From UBA6265 sp964526965 (lineage in GTDB: Bacteria; Chloroflexota; Chloroflexia; Thermomicrobiales; UBA6265): DNA of 64,000 bases. How positions within the stretch are numbered: the stretch's first letter is position 1; every line of letters starts with the position of its first letter. The position numbers and the translations under genes were made by a program. The stretch is taken from positions 1 through 64,000 of the forward strand of contig CAZGML010000005.1 in NCBI GenBank assembly GCA_964526965.1, given 5' to 3'. Shown here piece by piece: positions 1-6,670 of this stretch. The notes beneath the pieces were generated by a model, which was not told where the DNA came from, did no database searches, and worked only from the letters and a program-made list of their open reading frames with translations.

Positions 1-57
1 GGATCGCGTGCGGCGAAGCCCTCTGGATCGGCCCAGGGGCCTCGCCTCAGAATGATG
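1..57. repeat. Truncated copy of dispersed repeat A
   Basis: The stretch reading GGATCGGCCCAGGGGCCTCG followed by CTCAGAATGA matches the right end of the fuller copy at 63-201 (ATCGGCCC, GGCCTCAC, CTCAGAATGACG). The left part lies outside the window or has been lost. It is one of four related copies seen here. No gene is visible in 1-230. Confidence 0.55.
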
Positions 58-62
58 GCTCT

Positions 63-201
63 CGTCACTCAGAGCGAAGCAAGGGCTACGCCGCCTCCGG
101 CAGAGTCCCCGCGCGAAGCGCCCGGCAGCCGAGTTGGTATCCTTGCGGCTCCGCCGGGAGATTCTTCGGATCGGCCCAAGGGCCTCACACTCAGAATGAC
201 G
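63..201. repeat. Dispersed repeat A, long copy
   Basis: This 139-base element starts CGTCACTCAGAG and ends CTCAGAATGACG, so its ends are inverted repeats of each other. Internal blocks CCGCGCGAAGCGC, GGCAGCC, CGCCGGGAGATTCTTCGGA and GGCCTCAC recur in the same order in the copy at 6542-6665. It carries no credible reading frame. The inverted ends and conserved blocks suggest a MITE-like or REP-like non-autonomous element. Confidence 0.6.
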
Positions 202-230
202 ATTGGCGGCTGTGCCCCTAAACGGCGCGC

Positions 231-515
231 CTAGCTTGCCTGCTGCTTGCCGGTATCGGCCCTGGTATCCTGCCTGTTATCGAGCATCTCCGCGAAGCGG
301 AACATCATGCTCAAATCATGGCGCTCAATCACCTTGCGGAGTTCGATCACGCGGATTTTGGTGTTGGCATCCAGGTTATACACGCGTCTCGTTTTTTCGA
401 TGAATGCGCGCATTTTCTGGGTGTTAATCGGCCCATCGGCCTCAATCACGCAAATCTGGTCGTCTCCTTCGCTTTCAAAGCGGACTCGATACGAAAAGTA
501 GTCGTCAAAAAACAT
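231..515 (-). CDS. Small protein of unknown function
   Basis: This encodes 94 residues. I chose the ATG at 515 because AAGGAGG sits six bases before it; an upstream in-frame start has no such site. The protein begins with an aromatic-rich stretch (MFFDDYFSYRVRF), then alternates beta-like and helical segments with many charged residues and ends in a polar tail. There is no signal peptide or membrane segment. I do not recognise the family. It follows the LexA-operator gene at 648-893 on the same strand, but a strong hairpin at 603-630 and a repeat at 561-593 separate them, so shared transcription is uncertain. Confidence 0.7.
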   Translation of the reverse strand: MFFDDYFSYRVRFESEGDDQICVIEADGPINTQKMRAFIEKTRRVYNLDANTKIRVIELRKVIERHDLSMMFRFAEMLDNRQDTRADTGKQQAS

Positions 516-560
516 GTGGTTCCTCCTTGGATGGGGGGGAGTGGGGCCGCTCCGGTAACG

Positions 561-593
561 CGTCATTCAGAGGGGCCTCACCTCAGAATGACG
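561..593. repeat. Minimal copy of dispersed repeat A
   Basis: This 33-base near-perfect palindrome has left end CGTCATTCAGAG and right end CTCAGAATGACG, with GGGCCTCAC between. The right half equals the right end of the copy at 63-201, so this looks like that element with its interior deleted. It lies between the two small genes at 231-515 and 648-893. Confidence 0.6.
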
Positions 594-602
594 GCGGTTG
601 AT

Positions 603-630
603 GACCTGGCCCCTTGCAGAGGGCCAGGTC
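603..630 (-). terminator. Hairpin after the 648-893 gene
   Basis: GACCTGGCCC and GGGCCAGGTC form a perfect 10-bp stem with an 8-base loop, 18 bases past the stop of the gene at 648-893. No T-run follows on the minus strand, so it may be a Rho-assisted or mRNA-stabilising hairpin instead of a classical terminator. Confidence 0.5.
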
Positions 631-647
631 TCTTCGCTGTGTGTGGT

Positions 648-893
648 CTAGAAGGCGTACTCCTCCTCCTCGTCTTCGGCAGCCAGGTCTGCCAGTACCT
701 TGAGCAGGGCGTCGGTCGTTTCGTTATCGTTGGCTTCCAGGGCATCCTGAATGCGCGCCACGTTGGCAGCAACACTCGCAATGCGAGGCAGGTGCTTGCA
801 CAGGCTATCCAGGCTGGTCTCCTCGTTCATGAGGCGATCGAGAACAATGCGGAGCGCGTTTTGCTCTGCGGCCAGTGGTCGGGTGTGTGTCAT
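648..893 (-). CDS. Small acidic protein, probable SOS gene
   Basis: This encodes 81 residues. The ATG at 893 is preceded by GGAGG at about nine bases, whereas the in-frame start 17 codons upstream has none. The sequence is almost entirely helical by composition and ends in a very acidic tail (AAEDEEEEYAF). No signal peptide, membrane segment or known family is visible. A palindrome matching the Bacillus-type LexA operator lies about 90 bases upstream (982-995), and the window also encodes LexA, so DNA-damage induction is likely. The cellular role is unknown. Confidence 0.7.
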   Translation of the reverse strand: MTHTRPLAAEQNALRIVLDRLMNEETSLDSLCKHLPRIASVAANVARIQDALEANDNETTDALLKVLADLAAEDEEEEYAF

Positions 894-981
894 GTGCTGA
901 TTCCTCCGTTGATAAATACATAGGCCCCTATGAGTAATACGCATCGGGGAGACGCTTCACGCAGTGTCTGGAGATCATTTT

Positions 982-995
982 AGAACATATGTTCT
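982..995 (-). promoter_or_regulatory. LexA operator (SOS box)
   Basis: AGAACATATGTTCT is a perfect palindrome with core GAAC-ATAT-GTTC, which fits the DinR/LexA consensus GAAC-N4-GTTC. A -10-like TAAAAT at 977-982 abuts it on the minus strand, giving the overlap needed for repression; the -35 is weak. The lexA promoter in this window (56389-56402) carries the same operator type. Confidence 0.7.
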
Positions 996-1062
996 ACTTT
1001 TGGGGAAGTCTAGGGGAGGAATCCGGCAGATGCGTGATCATCGCCGTTGAGGTCAGCCACAC

Positions 1063-1096
1063 AAAAAGGGACCGGCCCGCAGGCCGATCCCTTTCC
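1063..1096 (-). terminator. Intrinsic terminator of the aldehyde dehydrogenase gene
   Basis: Read on the minus strand, AAAGGGATCGGCC pairs with GGCCGGTCCCTTT across a five-base loop and is followed by more T residues. It lies about 30 bases past the stop at 1126. Confidence 0.85.
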
Positions 1097-1125
1097 GTAC
1101 GCTCGTGTTGTACCTGTACTTCGGT

Positions 1126-2610
1126 TTACACCGGGTCGATCTGGGCGCGCTGCAGCGTGCCGCTGAAATCGACGTAGATCGACTGCCACTCGGTGTAGAA
1201 ATCGAGCGCGGCAGTGCCGGCCTCGCGGTGTCCGTTGCCGGTGTTCTTCGTGCCGCCGAAGGGCAGGTGAATCTCCGCACCCGTGGTGCCGGCGTTCACG
1301 TAGAGAATACCGGTGTAGATATCCTGCATGGCGCGGAAGGCGCTGTTCACATCGCTGGTGAAGATGGCGGCGCTGAGTCCGTACTCCACACCGTTGGCCA
1401 CCTCAATCGCTTCATCCAGGCTCTCTACCGGAATGATGGAGACCACCGGGCCGAAGATCTCTTCCTGCGCGATGCGCATATCCGGCTTCACGTTATCGAA
1501 GATGGTCGGCTCGAAGAACCAGCCCTTGTCTAGCTCGCCACCGGTGGCGATGTTGCCGCCGATCACCAGCTCGGCGCCCTCGTTCTGGCCGATTTCCACG
1601 TACTTCACGGTGGTGTTGCGCTGGTTCTCGGATACCTGCGGACCAACCGTAATGCCGCTCTCGCGTCCGTCGCCCATCTTCAACTCGGCTGCGCCCTTCT
1701 TCAGGCGATCAACCAGCTGCTGCTGCACGTTCTTGTGCACAATCACGCGGCTGGTGGCGGTGCAGCGCTGACCGGTCGTGCCGAACGCACCCCAGAGGAT
1801 TCCCTCGGCGGCGAGGTCGAGGTCGGCATCCTCGCTCACAATCACGGCGTTCTTGCCGCCCAGCTCCATATGGAGTCGCTTGTTGTGCTCGGCTGCGGCG
1901 GCGGCAATGTGCTTACCGGTTGCGGTGCTGCCGGTGAAGCTGATGATCGGCACATCGGGGTGATGCATGATCGTATCGCCGATCTCCTCACCACCACCAA
2001 GCACGATGTTCACCACACCATCCGGAATACCGGCCTCAATCAGGATCTCCACCAGGCGAATGGTGCTGCGCGGTACGAATGACGCCGGCTTTATCACCAC
2101 GGTGTTGCCTGCAATCAGTGCGGGCATCATCTTCCAGCTGGGAATCGCCATCGGGAAGTTCCAGGGTGTAATGAGTCCAGCAACGCCCAGGGGCTGGCGC
2201 TGACTCATCTGGAACTTGTTCCGCATTTCGCTGGGAACCGTTTCGCCGAACATGCGCCGACCCTCGCCGGCCATGTAGTAGGTCATGTCGATGGCTTCCT
2301 GCACATCGCCCTTGGTCTCGTCGAGAACCTTGCCCATTTCCTCGGTCATCTCGCGGGCGAGGTCATCCTTGCGCTCTTCCAGCATCTGCGCCGCCCGGAA
2401 GAGGATTTCCCCACGCTTCGGTGCGGGAACCAGTCGCCAGCTCTTGAAGGCTTCCTTGGCCGCGGCAACGGCTGCATTCACATCCTCTTTGGAGCTCTTG
2501 GTGTAGGTGGCCACCAGCTCGCCCGTCGCCGGGTTCTTGCGCTCAAAGGTCTCTCCGGTGCTGGATTCCTTCCATTCACCGTTGATCAGGTTCTTGTACA
2601 GTTCTGCCAT
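1126..2610 (-). CDS. NAD(P)-dependent aldehyde dehydrogenase
   Basis: This is a 494-residue member of the ALDH superfamily, full length. It shows the N-terminal Rossmann-type cofactor region with FTGSTATG, the catalytic general base Glu in MELGGKN (about residue 260) and the nucleophilic Cys in GQRCTATSR (about 295). The C-terminal block HLPFGGTKNTGNGHREAG resembles enzymes of semialdehyde catabolism, but the substrate cannot be fixed. The ATG at 2610 follows GAAAGGAA at about 12 bases; an earlier start at 2643 has no better site. It stands alone, divergent from the receiver gene at 2870, and ends at its own strong terminator. Confidence 0.9.
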   Translation of the reverse strand: MAELYKNLINGEWKESSTGETFERKNPATGELVATYTKSSKEDVNAAVAAAKEAFKSWRLVPAPKRGEILFRAAQMLEERKDDLAREMTEEMGKVLDETKGDVQEAIDMTYYMAGEGRRMFGETVPSEMRNKFQMSQRQPLGVAGLITPWNFPMAIPSWKMMPALIAGNTVVIKPASFVPRSTIRLVEILIEAGIPDGVVNIVLGGGEEIGDTIMHHPDVPIISFTGSTATGKHIAAAAAEHNKRLHMELGGKNAVIVSEDADLDLAAEGILWGAFGTTGQRCTATSRVIVHKNVQQQLVDRLKKGAAELKMGDGRESGITVGPQVSENQRNTTVKYVEIGQNEGAELVIGGNIATGGELDKGWFFEPTIFDNVKPDMRIAQEEIFGPVVSIIPVESLDEAIEVANGVEYGLSAAIFTSDVNSAFRAMQDIYTGILYVNAGTTGAEIHLPFGGTKNTGNGHREAGTAALDFYTEWQSIYVDFSGTLQRAQIDPV

Positions 2611-2869
2611 TCTCGTGGCATTCCTTTCGTCGTCAGCATCCAATAGTCACTCCGGCCAATTCTAGCAGCATTTGGAGGAACACCACCTGTGCCGTGTTGC
2701 ACCCCGGCCGGGTAGGGAATGTATGACGTGCACCACCTGAATATTAAACGTGGGTTAATACATTTAGTTAATAAAAAACACCACAACACCGTACTCTATT
2801 CGAGACAAGCCAAAACACATTGGTTCGTGTATAATTAGTTTCACGTATGAGCACTGACTGATAAGGTGC
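2611..2869. other. Divergent intergenic region
   Basis: This 259-base stretch is clearly A+T-richer than its surroundings and separates two divergent genes. TATAAT at 2830-2835 is a good -10 for the plus-strand receiver gene, about 35 bases before its GTG; no matching -35 is obvious. I see no RNA gene. Confidence 0.45.
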
Positions 2870-3484
2870 GTGTTGGTTTCAACAGTTCTTTCCATATGTG
2901 GAAGAGCTCGCGAACGCCAGATCACTCCTCCGGATTTCCCGGACCAGCGCTTCCTTCCCGACGAGAAGCCGTCAATCGTCCCGAATACCAACATGACCAA
3001 TACACAGCACCATAAACCCCGCCAGATTCTCATCTGCGAGCCGGACGAAATGGTTCGCTCCCTGTTGGCCGAAGTGCTGATGGAGGTCGGATATGATGTG
3101 CGGCAGCGCGATACCACCCCGGATATCGCCAGCCTGCAGAAGGATGCGCCCGATCTGCTCGTGCTCGACCTGCCCCGTGGCTCACAGAGCCCGCAGCTGG
3201 AGCTCATCCACCGCCTCAAGGTGGATACCCAGGCAACCCACATCCCGATCCTGGTGCTCTGCAAGGCCCTCCCCAGCACCGATGTCGCCTCGTGGACCCG
3301 CCAGAAGGGCGTAGCGGGATTACTGCTGAAGCCCTTTGATCTCGACGACTTCCAGGAGTCCGTTGAGGCTGCCCTGAGCACAAACACCACCAGAACATCC
3401 ACCGGGCACATGGATTCGCAGTCGAAGTTTGCCCGGTACCAACCCGAGTACCGCGGCAACATGGATTCACACCCCGGCTCGTAA
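2870..3484 (+). CDS. Stand-alone response-regulator receiver protein
   Basis: A CheY-like receiver domain starts near residue 50 (RQILICEPDEMVRSLL). It has acidic residues in the first loop (EPDE), the phospho-acceptor Asp in LLVLDLPRG and the conserved Lys in LLLKPFDLDDF. No DNA-binding output domain follows, only a polar tail of about 30 residues. The start is uncertain: GTG at 2870 has AAGGTG close upstream, while ATG at 2993 matches the domain boundary but lacks a ribosome-binding site. No histidine kinase is adjacent. Confidence 0.8.
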   Translation: MLVSTVLSICGRARERQITPPDFPDQRFLPDEKPSIVPNTNMTNTQHHKPRQILICEPDEMVRSLLAEVLMEVGYDVRQRDTTPDIASLQKDAPDLLVLDLPRGSQSPQLELIHRLKVDTQATHIPILVLCKALPSTDVASWTRQKGVAGLLLKPFDLDDFQESVEAALSTNTTRTSTGHMDSQSKFARYQPEYRGNMDSHPGS

Positions 3485-3521
3485 AGAGTACTTGCTGAAA
3501 CGCGGGAATCACGCTGCAGTG

Positions 3522-3545
3522 GCGGGCGTGGCCCGCGCTTTGTTG
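3522..3545 (+). terminator. Terminator-like hairpin after the receiver gene
   Basis: GCGGGC and GCCCGC pair across a three-base loop and are followed by GCTTTGTTG. It lies about 40 bases past the stop at 3484. Confidence 0.5.
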
Positions 3546-3638
3546 TGCCTGCCTCGTGCGGCACGGGGCTTGCATCTTCTCCTGCCACACGTGGGCGATC
3601 TCATCGCCTCACAGCAGCAGAACCGAAGGAGAGTAGTG

Positions 3639-4343
3639 ATGCGCTTCATTCCCACGCGAATCCATGGGCTGGTTGATTATGTGGTCGGTGGCACGCTCAT
3701 CGCCGCGCCGAAGCTGCTTGGCTTCGCCGATGGCACAGCGAAGCAGCGGGTATCGGTCGCCACCGGTGGCATGGTGATCGGCTACAGCGCCGCCACGAAC
3801 TACGAGCGGGGAGTTGTGAAAGCAATCCCGATGAAAGCCCACCTCGGCCTCGATGTGCTGACTGGCTTGCTGCTGGCGACGTCTCCGTGGGTGTTTGGCT
3901 TTGCTGAGCAGGTCTGGTGGCCGCACGTGGTCATTGGTGTGATGAGCATCATCGTGCCGCAGTTTACGCAGGCGCAGCCGCGTACGATACATAAACGGGA
4001 AGGTGAACCGGGAATGCGCGTATGGGACGTTGATCCACGGAAGCTTTGCCGCAAGCATCTCCTCGGCGAGCACCGGGAGATCCACGCCGTCTTCACCGTT
4101 CTCAACGAGAACCGCACCGGCTACCGCAACCACCCCGAGACCCTGCGCTGGATCGGCAAACTGCCCGCCCTGGCCAAACGGCACGACAGGGTGGTGGAGG
4201 AGATGCTCCGCCGCGGCTACGGCCACCACTCGCCACTTCCCGAAGTCGCCGGTACTCCGATTCAGGATCAGCTGCTGATCCCCGTCGACGAGCAGGAGGA
4301 GTTGCTCATCAGCAAACCCTGCGATTGCCTGCTGACAACGTGA
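3639..4343 (+). CDS. SPW membrane domain fused in frame to a pyrimidine-dimer glycosylase domain
   Basis: The frame encodes 234 residues. ATG 3639 is preceded by GAAGGAGA. Residues 1 to about 105 hold hydrophobic segments and the signature SPWVFGF of the SPW family of small membrane proteins. From residue 126 the sequence (MRVWDVDPRKLC, HLLGEHREIHAVF) matches bacterial relatives of T4 endonuclease V. No stop codon separates the parts. T4 endonuclease V uses its free N-terminal amine as nucleophile, so a long N-terminal fusion should block that chemistry. The good internal start at 4014 therefore matters; see the nested entry. Confidence 0.7.
   Translation: MRFIPTRIHGLVDYVVGGTLIAAPKLLGFADGTAKQRVSVATGGMVIGYSAATNYERGVVKAIPMKAHLGLDVLTGLLLATSPWVFGFAEQVWWPHVVIGVMSIIVPQFTQAQPRTIHKREGEPGMRVWDVDPRKLCRKHLLGEHREIHAVFTVLNENRTGYRNHPETLRWIGKLPALAKRHDRVVEEMLRRGYGHHSPLPEVAGTPIQDQLLIPVDEQEELLISKPCDCLLTT
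4014..4343 (+). CDS. Pyrimidine-dimer DNA glycosylase from an internal start (nested)
   Basis: ATG 4014 has AAGGTG eight bases upstream and begins exactly where the glycosylase family begins (MRVWDV). The 109-residue product aligns with T4 endonuclease V over HLLGEHREI: Arg and Glu matching catalytic Arg22 and Glu23 are present, while the position of Arg26 is Ala, as often in the cellular family. This enzyme class starts base-excision repair of UV cyclobutane dimers. I infer that the functional repair enzyme is made from this start. It is shorter than the usual 130-145 residues. Confidence 0.6.
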   Translation: MRVWDVDPRKLCRKHLLGEHREIHAVFTVLNENRTGYRNHPETLRWIGKLPALAKRHDRVVEEMLRRGYGHHSPLPEVAGTPIQDQLLIPVDEQEELLISKPCDCLLTT

Positions 4344-4350
4344 AAACACA

Positions 4351-4381
4351 AAAGCGCCAGCGATTATTCGCCGGCGCTTCT
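4351..4381 (+). terminator. Terminator after the SPW/glycosylase gene
   Basis: AAGCGCC...GGCGCTT forms a stem around a short A+T-rich loop eight bases past the stop. It probably works in both directions, since the surface-protein gene converges on it from 4431. Confidence 0.7.
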
Positions 4382-4386
4382 CTATG

Positions 4387-4414
4387 GCTCCCCGACCTGG
4401 GTTGATCGGGGAGC
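4387..4414 (-). repeat. tRNA-Asn-like remnant / direct repeat of tRNA 3' end
   Basis: GGCTCCCCGACCTGG (4386-4400) is identical to the acceptor and T-arm end of the tRNA-Asn gene at 6403-6477 and has the same orientation. On the minus strand both acceptor halves (TCCCCGA and TCGGGGAGCC) survive with only about ten bases between, so it resembles a tRNA with its middle deleted. The flanking terminator hairpins also look alike. It could be an attachment-site duplicate or the product of an old tandem duplication. Confidence 0.5.
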
Positions 4415-4430
4415 GCAAGTAAACGAGGTT

Positions 4431-6122
4431 TTATCCCTTTCGTCGGATGCCAACTGCAATACCGGATGGAATCAGGATCACCGCAAGTACCGCAGCGGTC
4501 ATCAGCACGACCGTGCCAGACGTTGACCCGGCACCAGTGCTGGGCAGCCCGGTCACGCCACTACCAGCCGATGCAGCACTATCGCTCGATCCGCTTTGAG
4601 TTTGACCCGCTGCCGCCGGGGTTGTGTCGGCCGGCTGCTCAGCCGGAGTCGTTGCCGCAGGTGTTTCCTCCTGGACGAGGTACGCCACACTCGCCGTTCC
4701 ATCGGCATCTACCGTCACAACAGCATTCGTTACAGGCTGATCGCCAACCGTCACCAGGATATCGATTGGATCCATGCCGGCTGGAGTCACCACCAGGCGA
4801 TACTGCCCCGGAATGAGTCCATCGATCGCGATGGAGTTGTTGGCGCCCACGAATCCGGAGAGGAACGGAGTCGTTATTGCCTGGGCAGCGACCTGAGGTG
4901 CGTACAGGCTATACGGCGCCCCGGAGATATCGGCTCCATCTGGCAGGCTGAACTGGACGCGCAGGGCGTTCTCGCCCAACTCGGCATCAACAACCTGGGT
5001 TTCAGACGTGCAGTCGCCGATGTTGATCATGATCGCTTCAACGGAACCGTCAGTAAACGTAACCGCCGCCTGTGCCCGGTTGAAGGTATCGAGGGGCACG
5101 TCTGCACTGAAGCTGCGCATGGTGGTATCTGCTGGCATCCAGTCTGTGCCGCCACCTGTGCCGAGCACCGCGAAGTCTACGGAATCGATGTTCGTTCCAG
5201 ACCACGTCGTGCGGAAGCTGGCGTCTTCGCACGTTCGCTCGGCTGTCAGGAACGCGAAGCTGTTTCCGGTAACCGGATCGTTGAAGCTGCCATCGTGTTG
5301 ATGGATGGTCTGCCCGGGTGTGCCGGTGTCAGGGCTTGGTTCTGGAGTCACTTCCGCAGCACAAGGGCCTGGGGTTACGTCGCCACTCACTGCGTTCCAG
5401 TTAAGGTAGTAGCCACCCAAACCGATGCGATATGGATCTCTGAACAGGGTGTTCACAACGGCCGGCGACAGGTTGGGGTTGGAAGAAACTTCTGATTGCC
5501 TTGTCTCGCCGTTCTCGCAGATTGTTACGACATCGCCGGGTGTATCCAGCGCCTGAAGTGTTGCGTTTTCGGTGAACTTGTCGCTACACGGCTCAAGATA
5601 GATGAACGAGACTCCGTATTCGGTAAGGGTGAGATTGCCAGCTTTATCTGCAGTTACGATATCGTCCGCGAGCAAGTCACCTACGGTGAGCACCTTTTCG
5701 ACTTCTTGGTCACCATAGAAGGCACACACAATAATGGTTGCATCAGCAGCGTCAATAGGCGGTCCTGGCACGACAGGAAGATCTGAGCATGTGCCCACAT
5801 TCGCATCCCATAGCTCGTTGGAGCCATCGGCGAAAATGAAATTCACGATGACTTTGTCAAACGCACGGCCGATTGGATCCGTGTGAATCTGACTATTTAC
5901 ATCAGGAACAGACTTCATACCACTGGTCCAGTTCAACGAGGTGTCTGTAGCCGAGTATTCGATTTTTACGGGATCGTAGGCAATCCACTGGATGACCAAT
6001 TCATCGGTACAGGTTCGCTGCACACCCACAGATGAGCGCATCTGGAGCTGAGCATCAACATTCTGCGTGAAGGCAGGTGTAACAAACAGCATGGCGACTA
6101 CCAACCACAACGCTTTTTTCAT
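4431..6122 (-). CDS. Secreted LPXTG-type cell-surface protein
   Basis: This encodes 563 residues. The start follows AAGGAG at six bases. Residues 1-24 form a signal peptide. Two related modules of about 80 residues occur near 31-115 and 293-375; each opens with RTC-x-D and closes with FADGS or FTDGS followed by VGTC or IGDC, suggesting a repeated disulphide-bonded beta domain. A Pro/Thr/Ala/Ser-rich spacer (about 480-525) leads to LPSTG at about 526, a hydrophobic segment and the tail RRKG, the full layout of a sortase substrate. No sortase is encoded in the window. The binding target is unknown. Confidence 0.8.
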   Translation of the reverse strand: MKKALWLVVAMLFVTPAFTQNVDAQLQMRSSVGVQRTCTDELVIQWIAYDPVKIEYSATDTSLNWTSGMKSVPDVNSQIHTDPIGRAFDKVIVNFIFADGSNELWDANVGTCSDLPVVPGPPIDAADATIIVCAFYGDQEVEKVLTVGDLLADDIVTADKAGNLTLTEYGVSFIYLEPCSDKFTENATLQALDTPGDVVTICENGETRQSEVSSNPNLSPAVVNTLFRDPYRIGLGGYYLNWNAVSGDVTPGPCAAEVTPEPSPDTGTPGQTIHQHDGSFNDPVTGNSFAFLTAERTCEDASFRTTWSGTNIDSVDFAVLGTGGGTDWMPADTTMRSFSADVPLDTFNRAQAAVTFTDGSVEAIMINIGDCTSETQVVDAELGENALRVQFSLPDGADISGAPYSLYAPQVAAQAITTPFLSGFVGANNSIAIDGLIPGQYRLVVTPAGMDPIDILVTVGDQPVTNAVVTVDADGTASVAYLVQEETPAATTPAEQPADTTPAAAGQTQSGSSDSAASAGSGVTGLPSTGAGSTSGTVVLMTAAVLAVILIPSGIAVGIRRKG

Positions 6123-6361
6123 TGTTTACTCCTTGAAAAGAACAACGATACTGGGCCCGCGTCGTTTGACCGCGTGGCCGAAAAGCACTCGTGTAAACAA
6201 GGCGTACCTTTGTCGCTCCTTCCGGATGGTATTTTGCCGGAGTTTTCAACACCGACATCTATGTCTGTGGTCCCCTGAACATAATAACCTGATGAGGCAT
6301 TTTAAGTCCATAGCGGGGCAAGGTTTGAAGTGTAAAGAAGTGTTCGCGCGGTCAGTGTCAC

Positions 6362-6395
6362 AAAAAAGCCCCTGGCGATTTCTCACCAGAGGCTT
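6362..6395 (-). terminator. Terminator of tRNA-Asn
   Basis: On the minus strand AGCCTCTGG pairs with CCAGGGGCT (one mismatch) and six T residues follow, eight bases past the tRNA CCA end. Confidence 0.85.
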
Positions 6396-6402
6396 CTCAC
6401 GT

Positions 6403-6477
6403 TGGCTCCCCGACCTGGATTCGAACCAGGAACCCTTCGGTTAACAGCCGAATGCTCTACCGTTGAGCTATCGGGGA
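6403..6477 (-). tRNA. tRNA-Asn (GTT)
   Basis: A complete cloverleaf is seen: acceptor TCCCCGA/TCGGGGA, D-stem GCTC/GAGC, anticodon stem TTCGG/CCGAA around loop CTGTTAA (anticodon GTT), and T-arm CCTGG-TTCGAAT-CCAGG. The discriminator is G and CCA is encoded. A fragment resembling its 3' end occurs 2 kb downstream at 4387-4414. Confidence 0.97.
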
Positions 6478-6503
6478 TCATCTGCTTCATCAGCAGCGAA
6501 GTG

Positions 6504-6532
6504 AATATACCAAATGGTTCCGAGGGGGTCAA
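6504..6532 (-). promoter_or_regulatory. Promoter of tRNA-Asn
   Basis: On the minus strand TTGACC (6527-6532) and TATATT (6504-6509) are separated by exactly 17 bases, about 27 bases before the mature tRNA start. Confidence 0.75.
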
Positions 6533-6541
6533 GCAAAATCC

Positions 6542-6665
6542 CGTCATTCCGAGCAATGCGCAGCATTGTCGAGGAATCTCCGCGCGAAGCGCATCAGGCA
6601 GCCAAAATCAATTGTTACGGCTTCGCCGGGGGATTCTTCGGACCCTTCAGGTCCTCTGAATGACG
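6542..6665. repeat. Dispersed repeat A, second long copy
   Basis: This 124-base element starts CGTCATTCCGAG and ends CTCTGAATGACG, inverted ends shared with the copy at 63-201. Shared internal blocks are CCGCGCGAAGCGC, GGCAGCC and GGGGGATTCTTCGGA. It lies immediately past the stop of the penicillin-binding protein gene and upstream of the tRNA-Asn promoter, touching neither. Confidence 0.65.
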
Positions 6666-6670
6666 ACATG

